Source of the DNA: Verrucomicrobiaceae bacterium
GTDB taxonomy: Bacteria; Verrucomicrobiota; Verrucomicrobiia; Verrucomicrobiales; Verrucomicrobiaceae
Length of the DNA: 64,000 nt
Direction of reading: 5' to 3'
NCBI GenBank assembly: GCA_947466075.1
Contig: CANIBP010000022.1
Location: 20,013-84,012, forward strand
The notes under the pieces are model-generated. The model was given only the letters and a program-made list of their open reading frames with translations. It did no database searches and was not told the DNA's origin. Positions 39,879 to 49,068 of this stretch are shown here, in pieces. The translations under genes were made by a program, and so were the position numbers. How positions within the stretch are numbered: the first letter of the stretch is position 1; each line of letters begins with the position of its first letter.

Positions 39879-42125
39879 TTAGCAAACCGTTGGTTCGATC
39901 TCATCACAGCAGCCTGCGATGAGAGTCAGGCAGACGATGCTGGGGTCCTGCAGCGGGTAGGTTTGGGTGCCAGTGAACTGCGCAGCTTTACCAGATGGGA
40001 AGGATGGGTTCAGGCTCGTGTCAAAGGTGAGCTGCCAGCGAGTACTTTGTGTTCCTGGAAGTACAAATGCATGCGGCTCCAAGCCGTTGTTGAATAACAG
40101 CAAGAGCGGCTTGGTTGAATCTTCGTCTGCACCCAGCAGCGCACCGAAGTGGCGGCGATTGGGATTGTGCCACTCTTCATGGCAAAGCAGGGTGCCATCG
40201 CCTTCGAGCCAGGAGACATCAGGTAGGCCGGTGGCGTGGTTGGGGTTGCCGTCAAAGTAGGTGCTACGTCGCAGGATAGGATGGCTGCGGCGGAAGGCGG
40301 TTATCCGCCGCGTGAAGTCGAGCATGTCCACATCACAGCTGCTCCAATCTAGCCAAGTGAGGGCGTTGTCGTGACAGTAGGCGTTGTTGTTGCCCTGTTG
40401 GGTGCGGCCACGTTCATCTCCCGCAGTGAGAAACGGCACGCCGAGTGAGCACATCATGGTAGCGATCATGCCACGGCGTAGTTTGGCCCGTGTTTCGAGG
40501 ACTTTTAGGTCCGTAGTGGGACCTTCGACGCCGCAGTTGGTGCTGTGATTGCTGTCGTCGCCGTCACGATTGCCCTCGCCGTTGGCCTCGTTGTGTTTGT
40601 GCTCGTAGCTGACGAGATCCAGCAGCGTGAAACCGTCGTGCGAAGTGAGGAAATTGATACTCGTCTGCGGTGAGCGTTGATTCCAGGCATAGATGTCCTG
40701 ACTGCCGCATAAACGCTTGGAAAACTCAGCAGTACTGCCTGAGTCAGCTCGCCACCAACTGCGCACAGTGTCGCGATATTTGCCATTCAGCTCACGCCAC
40801 GGCTTGGGGAACTGGCCCACCTGATAGCTGTCCATGCGCGAGATGTCCCAAGCTTCGGCGATGAGTTTCACCCGCGACAGCACGGGGTCCTGCGATACGG
40901 CGCTAAGGAACTGCGATTGTGAGTGAAAGCTGTGCGTCTCATTGCGTGCCACTGTCACGGCAAGGTCAAAACGGAAGCCATCCACGTGCATTTCCGTGAC
41001 CCAGTAGCGCAGGCTGTCCATGATCAAGCGCAGGCCGCAGACGCTGGCGGAATCCACCGAGTTGCCGCAGCCAGTGACGTTGATGTAGCTCGCGCCGCTG
41101 GCCCCGTAGTAATGGCGGTAGTAGCCGTAGTCGTCGAGACCACGAAACATCAGCATGGGACCGCGCTCATCACCCTCGGCCGTGTGATTGTAAACGACGT
41201 CGAGGATGACCTCGATCCCGGCAGCGTGCAGTGCTTTCACCATCGCCTTAAACTCACGTACCTGCTCCTGCGGTGAACTGGCGGCGGCGTAGGTGTTGTG
41301 CGGTGCAAAGAAACTGATGGTGTTGTAGCCCCAGTAATTCGTGAGTTTTTTGTCCAGCAAGAAGCTGTCATCGAGATGCTGATGCACTGGCAGCAGTTGC
41401 ACGCTGGTGATGCCGAGATCGCGCAGGTAGCCAGTGACAGCCGGGTGGGCGAGGCCCGCATAGGTTCCACGTAGATTGGCAGGCACATCGGGATGCGCCT
41501 GTGTAAAGCCCTTCACATGCATTTCGCAGATTACTGTGTCGCGCCAAGGCACCTGCGGGGCGTCGTCGTCGGACCAGTCGAAAGACTCGTCGATCACGAC
41601 GCTCTTCAAAGCCGTCGTGCCATTGTCGATGCTACCCGGCGGGTGCTGCGGATCAGGCACGATCCGCATGTTTTCCGCTGCATCGGGCGTGCCGTGGATC
41701 GCCCGCGCATAAGGATCGAGCAGCAGTTTGTACGGATTGAATCGCATCGTGTGCTCCGGGACCCATGGGCCGTGTGCTCGGTAGCCATAGAGTGTGCCGG
41801 GACCGGCGTTGCGCACTGTGACGTGCCAGAGGTCGTTTTCACTACGCTGCAGGCGCACGCGAGCGGTCTCGCGAGTAGCGTCTTGCGGATCGTAGAGGCA
41901 AAGATCAATGGCGGTCGCATGCCTTGAATGCACTGCGAAACGCGTGCCATCAGGACCTAGGCTGACACCAGGAATCGATGGCAGATCACGTTCATCCAAG
42001 GAAACAGCGGCGGCCGACACCACCGGCTTGGCGGACTTGGGCGTTGAAGGGGCAAATTTTCGTTTCCAGCTTCGGAGCAATGGTTGCATGCGAACTATCA
42101 CGCACAACGTTTGCCATGCCGCCAT
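39879..42125 (-). CDS. glgX: Glycogen debranching enzyme GlgX
   Basis: 'YGYRAHGPWVPEHTMRFNPYKLLLDPYARAI', 'VILDVVYNHTAEGDERGPML', 'VDGFRFDLAV', 'SHDGFTLLDLVSYEHKHNEANGE'. Start may be 42089. Confidence 0.95.
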   Translation of the reverse strand: MAAWQTLCVIVRMQPLLRSWKRKFAPSTPKSAKPVVSAAAVSLDERDLPSIPGVSLGPDGTRFAVHSRHATAIDLCLYDPQDATRETARVRLQRSENDLWHVTVRNAGPGTLYGYRAHGPWVPEHTMRFNPYKLLLDPYARAIHGTPDAAENMRIVPDPQHPPGSIDNGTTALKSVVIDESFDWSDDDAPQVPWRDTVICEMHVKGFTQAHPDVPANLRGTYAGLAHPAVTGYLRDLGITSVQLLPVHQHLDDSFLLDKKLTNYWGYNTISFFAPHNTYAAASSPQEQVREFKAMVKALHAAGIEVILDVVYNHTAEGDERGPMLMFRGLDDYGYYRHYYGASGASYINVTGCGNSVDSASVCGLRLIMDSLRYWVTEMHVDGFRFDLAVTVARNETHSFHSQSQFLSAVSQDPVLSRVKLIAEAWDISRMDSYQVGQFPKPWRELNGKYRDTVRSWWRADSGSTAEFSKRLCGSQDIYAWNQRSPQTSINFLTSHDGFTLLDLVSYEHKHNEANGEGNRDGDDSNHSTNCGVEGPTTDLKVLETRAKLRRGMIATMMCSLGVPFLTAGDERGRTQQGNNNAYCHDNALTWLDWSSCDVDMLDFTRRITAFRRSHPILRRSTYFDGNPNHATGLPDVSWLEGDGTLLCHEEWHNPNRRHFGALLGADEDSTKPLLLLFNNGLEPHAFVLPGTQSTRWQLTFDTSLNPSFPSGKAAQFTGTQTYPLQDPSIVCLTLIAGCCDEIEPTVC

Positions 42126-42162
42126 GAATTATCGTTCACAAGCCTGCCTTTTTTTACTGCTC

Positions 42163-42744
42163 TCAACCATGCTGAAGGCCCAGCGCATGTGCCATTGCCT
42201 GAATCAGGCTGTAAAACACCCAAGCGTAGAACGCCCAGCCGATGAGTAGCAGTAACGCGATCAATGCTAGAAGGATGAAGATGCCGAGGTAGTAGTGCAG
42301 AGTGCTACGCTTCACCTTGTCTTGATGTCCGGCCTGCCAAGCGGTGAGGAGCTTCAGATTGCGGGTGTTGGACTTGAAAAAAACTGAGGCAACAGCACCA
42401 GCACCGGGGATGAGGCCGATGAGGAAATTGAGGCCCATGTTTACCGCCATGCGCAGAAACGTCGGGATTGGAATGCCGCTACGCAGTGCATCGAGCAGGA
42501 TGATGACACCGGCACCTGAGGCCACGGTATCGCCCACGCCGGGAATCAGTGCGAGGATGGGATCGAGCCCGACACGGACGTTTGTGCCAGGAACGCGCAT
42601 CAATTCATCGAGATACCTCGCGAGGATGCGTGCACTGGCGCGGTCGGTGGGATCTTTGCTCACGGCGAGTTGTGCAGCGATAGGATTGATCGCAGGCGGT
42701 GCCACGACCGCATCCACTTTGAGTTCTGGCGTTGGAAGCGACAT
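42163..42744 (-). CDS. DUF4112 domain-containing membrane protein
   Basis: 'RVGLDPILALIPGVGDTVASGAGVIILLDALRSGIPIPTFLRMAVNMGLNFLIGLIPGAGAVASVFFKSN'. Confidence 0.88.
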   Translation of the reverse strand: MSLPTPELKVDAVVAPPAINPIAAQLAVSKDPTDRASARILARYLDELMRVPGTNVRVGLDPILALIPGVGDTVASGAGVIILLDALRSGIPIPTFLRMAVNMGLNFLIGLIPGAGAVASVFFKSNTRNLKLLTAWQAGHQDKVKRSTLHYYLGIFILLALIALLLLIGWAFYAWVFYSLIQAMAHALGLQHG

Positions 42745-42788
42745 GGCGCAGGTTCGTCATTCTGATTTTGTCATTCCAGCAAAACACG

Positions 42789-44468
42789 TCAGGTCTTGCT
42801 GGGCAGATCGACGAGCATCTGGGCGTTGCTGGGATAGCGTTCGAGCAGGGAAATAACGCGTTGGATGGCTTCGATAGGTTTGTGACCGGCGAGACCACGA
42901 CGCAGCATGTGAATTTTGTCGAGTTGGAAGGTCTGGAGCAGCAGTTCCTCACGACGGGTGCCGGATTTGAAGATGTTCACGGCTGGGAAGACGAACTGCT
43001 CGGCGATGCGGCGGTCGAGCACGAGTTCCATGTTGCCAGTGCCTTTGAACTCTTGGAAAATGAGGTCGTCCATACGGCTGCCGGTTTCGACCAGTGCGGT
43101 GCCCAGGATGGTGAGCGAACCGGCAGTGCGCGTGTTGCGTGCAGCAGCAAATAGACGACGTGGAATCTCCAGCGCACCGACACCGACGCCACCGCTCATG
43201 GTGGCACCACTTTTGGCGGTGTTATTGAAGGCGCGGGCCATGCGGGTGATGGAATCCATGAGCATGAAGACGTGATCACCGCACTCAACGAGGCGCTTGG
43301 CACGCTCAATGGCGAACGCGGCGATGCGTGTGTGGTTTTTGACGTCCTGGTCGTTGTTACTGGCGAAGATTTCGGCCTGCGGCAGGATGCGTTTGAACTC
43401 AGTGACTTCTTCCGGCCGTTCATCGACGAGCAAGATCATGAGATGCGTGCCAGGATGATTTTCGACAATGGCCTCAGCGATATGCTGGAGGATGGTGGTC
43501 TTACCAGCACGTGGTGGGGCGACAATCAAACCACGCTGACCGCGGCCGACGGGCGTCATCATGTCGATGACGCGGGTGGTGAGGCGATCCTTGGTGGTTT
43601 CAAGCTGGTAGCGCTTGTTGGGATTGATCGCCTTGAGTTCTTCAAACAATGGCAAATCACGCATGGCTTGCGGATTGCGCGCATTGACCTCGGTAATTTC
43701 GGTGACCTGTGGGCCGCGGCCACCTTTGCACTGCACGCCGGCAATGTGCATGCCCTCACGCAGGCCGTATTTGCGGATGAATTCAGGCGGAATGAAGGCA
43801 TCGAGCGGATGCTGCGCATAGGAACGATCTTTTTGGCGCAGAAAGCCATAACCCTTCGGCGACATTTCGAGAATGCCATTTGCAGGTTCCGGCGGGCCGA
43901 GCGGCACTTCCTGCACGGGTTCATGGCGTTGACCATGTCCAGCATTGCTGGCGGGATGTTCGCCATTGCCGTTTTGCTGCTGTTGATTCGGATCACGCTC
44001 GCCACGTTCACCGCCGCCGCGACGTTCGGCCCGGCGCTGCTTCCAACGCTCAAACTTCATCTTACGGCGTTCTTTGGCTGTCATCGACCGTGGCTGTCCG
44101 TTTTCATCGAGAATGACGTGACGGGGAGCGCCAGAATCGTTACTGGAAGTCTGCGGCGCTTGATTTTCGCTGCGTGGCGCAGATGCGGGAGCTTCTGCGG
44201 TCGTGGCAGCTTCAGTAGGCTGGATATCAACGACAGTGGGGGCTATTTCAGCCACAGGCGTCGGTATCTCCACGACAGGTGCGACTTCAGCCTCTGCCTC
44301 AGAAATTGTTTCGGCTTCAGGTGCTTCAGCGATCTGCTTCTTCGTGGTCTTGCGTGCCACTTTGGTAGCAGGCTTTTTCACGGCAGCTTTTTTAGCGACA
44401 GCTTTCTTGGCCGGGGCTTTGCGTTTGGGCTTGGGCTCTTCAACCTCGGCGATGAGTTCTTCGGACAT
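42789..44468 (-). CDS. rho: Transcription termination factor Rho with long disordered N-terminal extension
   Basis: 'GYGFLRQKDRSY', 'VGRGQRGLIVAPPRAGKTTILQHIAEAI', 'LLVDERPEEVTEFKR', 'SGGVGVGALEIPRRLFAAARN'. Confidence 0.97.
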   Translation of the reverse strand: MSEELIAEVEEPKPKRKAPAKKAVAKKAAVKKPATKVARKTTKKQIAEAPEAETISEAEAEVAPVVEIPTPVAEIAPTVVDIQPTEAATTAEAPASAPRSENQAPQTSSNDSGAPRHVILDENGQPRSMTAKERRKMKFERWKQRRAERRGGGERGERDPNQQQQNGNGEHPASNAGHGQRHEPVQEVPLGPPEPANGILEMSPKGYGFLRQKDRSYAQHPLDAFIPPEFIRKYGLREGMHIAGVQCKGGRGPQVTEITEVNARNPQAMRDLPLFEELKAINPNKRYQLETTKDRLTTRVIDMMTPVGRGQRGLIVAPPRAGKTTILQHIAEAIVENHPGTHLMILLVDERPEEVTEFKRILPQAEIFASNNDQDVKNHTRIAAFAIERAKRLVECGDHVFMLMDSITRMARAFNNTAKSGATMSGGVGVGALEIPRRLFAAARNTRTAGSLTILGTALVETGSRMDDLIFQEFKGTGNMELVLDRRIAEQFVFPAVNIFKSGTRREELLLQTFQLDKIHMLRRGLAGHKPIEAIQRVISLLERYPSNAQMLVDLPSKT

Positions 44469-44489
44469 AAATGGGAAAGGGGAAGGGGA

Positions 44490-45239
44490 TTAGTCGAGTT
44501 GCTCGGCGATGGCGTCGTCGATTTCGAAATTGGCGTGGATGTGCTGTGAGTCGTCGTAATCGTCGAGCAAGTCGTAAAGGCGAATCAGTGACTTGGCTGT
44601 GTCCAGATCACTGACGGTGACGGTGGTCTGTGGCTGGTAAATGAGGTTCTGCGTGCGTGAGGCGAGATTCTTCTCGCGCAGGGCACCGGCCACTTGGAAG
44701 AGCTGATCCGTGGCGGTATAGACGACCCAATCGTCACCTTCTTCCTGAATGTCTTCGGCACCAGCGTCGAGCGCGATTTCCATGATCTGGTCCTCGGTGG
44801 CGCTGGTTTTATCAAGGCGGATTTCACCACGACGTTTAAAGAGGTAAGACACGCTGCCTGAATCTGCGAAAGTGCCCTGGTTCTTGCCGAGGAGGACGCG
44901 GATGTCGTTGGCGCTGCGGTTGCGGTTGTCGGTGACGATTTCGATCATCATGGCGACGCCACCGGGTGCATAGGCTTCATACAGGATTTCTTCGAGCTGT
45001 GCTCCCGCGAGTTCACCGGTGCCTTTTTTGATGGCGCGGTCGATGTTGTCGTTTGGCACATTGGCGGCGCGTGCGGCGAGAATGGCACTACGCAGGCGGG
45101 CATTGGAGTCGGGGCTACCGCCGCCTTGCTTGGCAGCAAGGGTGATTTCTTTGGCAAGTTTGCTGAAAGCGTTGCCGCGTTTGGCGTCAACGATTGCTTT
45201 ACCACGCTTGATCTTGGACCATTTGTTGTGGCCGGCCAT
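44490..45239 (-). CDS. YebC/PmpR-family transcriptional regulator
   Basis: 'MAGHNKWSKIKRGKAIVDAKRGNAFSKLAKEITLAAKQGGG'; start trimmed from 45374. Confidence 0.97.
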   Translation of the reverse strand: MAGHNKWSKIKRGKAIVDAKRGNAFSKLAKEITLAAKQGGGSPDSNARLRSAILAARAANVPNDNIDRAIKKGTGELAGAQLEEILYEAYAPGGVAMMIEIVTDNRNRSANDIRVLLGKNQGTFADSGSVSYLFKRRGEIRLDKTSATEDQIMEIALDAGAEDIQEEGDDWVVYTATDQLFQVAGALREKNLASRTQNLIYQPQTTVTVSDLDTAKSLIRLYDLLDDYDDSQHIHANFEIDDAIAEQLD

Positions 45240-45569
45240 GATTGAGGTGCGATGTCGGGTGAAAACAGCGTACGGAAAGGCCAATGACGGCGGGCATCCG
45301 TGCGGTTGTGATTTGGAAGATGTGGGTGGGAAAGCGGCCTTGCCGCGGTGTGTTCCAGAAGGATTGACGGCCACGCAACGAGTGCGGGGGCGCGTTTCAT
45401 CAGCACGAAAGGCTGGGGAAACATCGGCAAACCTGCCGGGGACAACACCAAGTGTTCACCAAGTTGAGAGAACTTGGAACGGTGCAGAGTGTGCGGGAGA
45501 GGAGGCGCTCTTGCAAGATGTTTTTCATGCGCCGGTTCAAGAATGCGACCGCGAGGGCGTATTGGGGAA

Positions 45570-47657
45570 GTGATTTCGCGCCGCATAGCCTGGTTCTGCC
45601 TGCCCGTACTGGCGACGGCTGCCGTGCCGTCGGCGGAACCGCTGTGGTCGCTGCAGCCCTTCGCGCTTCAGCCATTGCCGATGGTGAAGCAGCAGAACTG
45701 GCCGCGCTCGCGTGTGGATCATTTCATTCTGGCACGGTTGGAGAAGGAAAGTCTCACGCCGAATGGCGATGCGGATGCAGCCACTTTGTTGCGGCGGGTG
45801 TACTTTGATTTGATCGGCCTGCCGCCATTGCTGGAGGAGATCGAGAGTTTTGATATGTCCAAATTCGCCGCCGTGGTGGACAAGCTGCTCGCCTCGCCCG
45901 AGTTCGGTGCCCGCTGGGGCCGCCACTGGCTGGATGTGGCGCGCTACGCGGAGACCAGCGGCAACACCCGCAACATGGCCTACGTGCTGGCTTGGCGTTA
46001 CCGGAACTATGTCGTTCGTGCCTTCAACCGCGACACGCCCTTTGATGAATTCATCCGTGAGCAGATCGCAGGCGATCTGCTGCCACCGGCGGACGAGTTG
46101 GTGCGGCGAGACGATCAACTCCTCGCCACCGGCTTTCTCAATATCGGCGTGAAGTCGCTCGGCGAGCAGGACAAGGATCTCTATGACATGAACGTAGCCG
46201 ACGACCAGATCGACGCGACCTGCCACGCGTTTCTGGCCTTGAGTGCGAATTGCGCGCGCTGTCATGACCATAAGTTCGATCCCATTCCCACCACCGATTA
46301 CCACGCGCTGGCGGGCATCTTCCGCAGCACGCAAAACCTCTCCGGCGTCGAAACGAATAACGTGCTCAAAGAGGCGGAGGCGATGCCGTTGGGCAAAAAC
46401 GGCATGCAGCGCATGGCGGTGGTGAAGCAGCATGAGAAAGATGTCGCTGACATGCAGAAGGACTACCTGGAGGTGGCGAAGAAGTGCAGCACGGTGCGTG
46501 AAGAGCTGATCAAAGCGGGCATTGATCCCACCAAGAAGTCTGGGGCGATGCCGAAGGAGATGGTGGAGAAGATGACCACGCTCGGCGTGCTCGAACAAGA
46601 CGTGACAACGTGGCAGAAGAAGCTCGCGGAGAAGCAAAAGAGCGCGCCAACTCCACCGCCGCTCGGCATGTCCGTGCGTGATGGCGAAACGCCCATCGAC
46701 TGTCCGGTCTATGACAAGGGCGAGATCAAAAAACCTCTCGCACCCGTGAAACGCGGCGCGCTGTCGGCCATTCCAGTCAAGCTGGCCGCGATTGGACCGA
46801 AGGAGAGCGGACGCCGTCAACTCGCCGACTGGATTGCGAGTCCGCAGAATCCGCTGACGGCCCGCGTCATCGTGAACCGCGTGTGGCTGCATGTGTTTGG
46901 CCGTGGCTTGGTCGAATCACCCGATGATTTTGGCAAGATGGGCATGAATCCTTCGCATCCTGAGTTGCTGGATGATTTCGCCGCGAGATTTGTGAAGGAT
47001 GGTTGGTCGATCAAGAGCCTGATTCGCGAGTTGGTGATGAGTCGAGCTTATCAGATGAGTTCAGCAACGCCGGCGCAGTCGAGTGATCCCGCCAACATCC
47101 TGCTATGGCGGGCGAATCGGAAGCGCCTCGAAGCAGAGCCGCTGCGTGATGCGGTTCTTTATCTCGGCGGCACCCTCGATTACACGCCGCGTGAAGGTTC
47201 GCCGGTTGCCGACAAGGCGCAGGCGATCAAGCCAGCGGGACGTGAGGTGGGAAGGAAGCATTTCCTCAATGACCTCAAGGACGACACCACCCATCGCAGC
47301 ATCTACCTGCCCATCGTGCGCGGGGCGCAGTTGCCGATGATGCAGTGCTTCAACGCCGCCGATCCCGGCCTCGTCATCGGCAATCGCTCCGCCAGCATCA
47401 CGCCCATGCAGTCGCTGCTGCTGATGAACAGCGATCAAATCATGGCGCAGGCACAAAACTTCTCGAAACGGCTGACCGGGACGACTCTTGATGCGCGCAT
47501 CATGCATGCCTGGCAGATGGCCTGCTGTCGTCTGCCCACCACGCAGGAGCTTGAAGCCTTGCGTGGCTTCATCTCGGCTGCGGGTGACACTGACGAAGGC
47601 TGGACGCAGCTCTGCCACGCGGTGCTGCAAAGCGGGGAGTTTCAAACCGTTTACTAA
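45570..47657 (+). CDS. DUF1549/DUF1553 domain-containing secreted protein
   Basis: 'RWGRHWLDVARYAET', 'FDEFIREQIAGDLLP', 'ANCARCHDHKFDPIPTTDYHALAGIFRST', 'LADWIASPQNPLTARVIVNRVWLHVFGRGLVESPDDFGKMG'. GTG start at 45570 fits signal peptide. Confidence 0.9.
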   Translation: MISRRIAWFCLPVLATAAVPSAEPLWSLQPFALQPLPMVKQQNWPRSRVDHFILARLEKESLTPNGDADAATLLRRVYFDLIGLPPLLEEIESFDMSKFAAVVDKLLASPEFGARWGRHWLDVARYAETSGNTRNMAYVLAWRYRNYVVRAFNRDTPFDEFIREQIAGDLLPPADELVRRDDQLLATGFLNIGVKSLGEQDKDLYDMNVADDQIDATCHAFLALSANCARCHDHKFDPIPTTDYHALAGIFRSTQNLSGVETNNVLKEAEAMPLGKNGMQRMAVVKQHEKDVADMQKDYLEVAKKCSTVREELIKAGIDPTKKSGAMPKEMVEKMTTLGVLEQDVTTWQKKLAEKQKSAPTPPPLGMSVRDGETPIDCPVYDKGEIKKPLAPVKRGALSAIPVKLAAIGPKESGRRQLADWIASPQNPLTARVIVNRVWLHVFGRGLVESPDDFGKMGMNPSHPELLDDFAARFVKDGWSIKSLIRELVMSRAYQMSSATPAQSSDPANILLWRANRKRLEAEPLRDAVLYLGGTLDYTPREGSPVADKAQAIKPAGREVGRKHFLNDLKDDTTHRSIYLPIVRGAQLPMMQCFNAADPGLVIGNRSASITPMQSLLLMNSDQIMAQAQNFSKRLTGTTLDARIMHAWQMACCRLPTTQELEALRGFISAAGDTDEGWTQLCHAVLQSGEFQTVY

Positions 47658-47664
47658 ATCAGTG

Positions 47665-49068
47665 ATGAACACGCACTTTAATCGCCGCCAACTGCTCAGC
47701 GCCTCCAGCGCAGGGTTTGGCATACTGGCGCTGAAAGGATTGTTCGCCAGCAACGCGCAGGCGGCGCTGGTGAATCCGCTGGTGCCGACGAAGACGCATT
47801 TTCCGGCGCGGGCGAAGCGGGTGATCTTTTTGTTCATGCAGGGCGGGCCGTCGCAGGTGGACACGTTTGATTTCAAGCCGGCGCTGACCAAGCAGCACAA
47901 TGTGCCAAACGCAAAGGGCAGCCCGAACGTGTTTTATCAGTCGCCGTGGGAGTTCAAGCCGCGTGGCAAGAGCGGCTTGCTCGTTTCCGATCTGCTGCCG
48001 AACATCGCGCGGCATGCGGATGATCTGTGTGTGATCAATTCGATGCACACGGACCACAGCGCACATCCACAGGCGATTTTGCAGATGAACACGGGCAGTT
48101 TTGCCTTCACGCGGCCCAGCGTGGGGTCGTGGTGTGTGTATGGGCTCGGCACGGAGAATCAAAACCTGCCGGGCTTTGTGACGATCAATCCGTCGTTCTC
48201 CGGCGGAGGGCCGTTGAAGTATGGCAGTGCGTTTTTGCCATCAGTTTGTGCGGGAACGCCGATTGGGCAGGACAGTGGCAATGGCTCGAGCCCCGATTCT
48301 CCCGCGACTTCACTCAAAGACATCCAACTGCCGTTCATGAAGAATGCGCGCATGGATGCGGCGGCGCAACGGAGGCAGCTTGATCTGGTGCAGTCACTGA
48401 ACCGGCATAAACTGGCGCAGGATGGCAGCAACGAGGCGCTGGAAGGTTTGATCACATCTGCCGAACTCGCCTTCAACATGCAGCGCGAGATGCCGGACGT
48501 GATGAACTTGAAGACGGAGAGCGCCGCGACGCAGGAGATGTATGGCATCGGCGATGGGAAAGCGACGGATCAGATCGGCCGTGCGTGTTTGATGGCGCGG
48601 CGCTTTGCGGAGGCCGGTGTGCGGTTCATCCAGGTGAATCATGAGTTCTGGGATGATCACAGTGATATTTTCAAAGGTCACCCACAGCATGCGCTCGAAA
48701 CGGATCAGCCGGTGGCGGCGCTACTGACCGATTTGAAACAGCGCGGCCTGCTGGAAGACACGCTGGTACTCTGGGGCGGCGAATTTGGTCGCCCGCCATT
48801 CCTGAACAAGAACAAGGGCCGTGATCACGACAACCTGGGTTTCACGATGTGGATGGCCGGCGGCGGCGCGAAGCCGGGCATCCGCTACGGCAGCACCGAT
48901 GAAACGGGCTTCAAAGCAGAGCAGAACAAAGTTCATCTGCACGACTTGCATGCGACCATGCTGCATCTGCTCGGGCTCGATCACGAAAAGCTCACTTATC
49001 GCTACGCCGGCCGCGATTTCCGCCTCACCGATGTGTTTGGCGACGTGAAACGCGGGTTGATCGCTTAA
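47665..49068 (+). CDS. DUF1501 domain-containing protein
   Basis: 'NRRQLLSASSAGFGILALKGLFASNAQA' signal; 'IFLFMQGGPSQVDTFDFKPAL', 'LVLWGGEFGRPPFLNKNKGRDHDNLGFTMWMAGGGAKPG'. Confidence 0.93.
   Translation: MNTHFNRRQLLSASSAGFGILALKGLFASNAQAALVNPLVPTKTHFPARAKRVIFLFMQGGPSQVDTFDFKPALTKQHNVPNAKGSPNVFYQSPWEFKPRGKSGLLVSDLLPNIARHADDLCVINSMHTDHSAHPQAILQMNTGSFAFTRPSVGSWCVYGLGTENQNLPGFVTINPSFSGGGPLKYGSAFLPSVCAGTPIGQDSGNGSSPDSPATSLKDIQLPFMKNARMDAAAQRRQLDLVQSLNRHKLAQDGSNEALEGLITSAELAFNMQREMPDVMNLKTESAATQEMYGIGDGKATDQIGRACLMARRFAEAGVRFIQVNHEFWDDHSDIFKGHPQHALETDQPVAALLTDLKQRGLLEDTLVLWGGEFGRPPFLNKNKGRDHDNLGFTMWMAGGGAKPGIRYGSTDETGFKAEQNKVHLHDLHATMLHLLGLDHEKLTYRYAGRDFRLTDVFGDVKRGLIA

Noticed and set aside
45537-46892. 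451-aa minus-strand ORF
   Set aside because: Antisense to DUF1549/DUF1553 gene with recognisable motifs.
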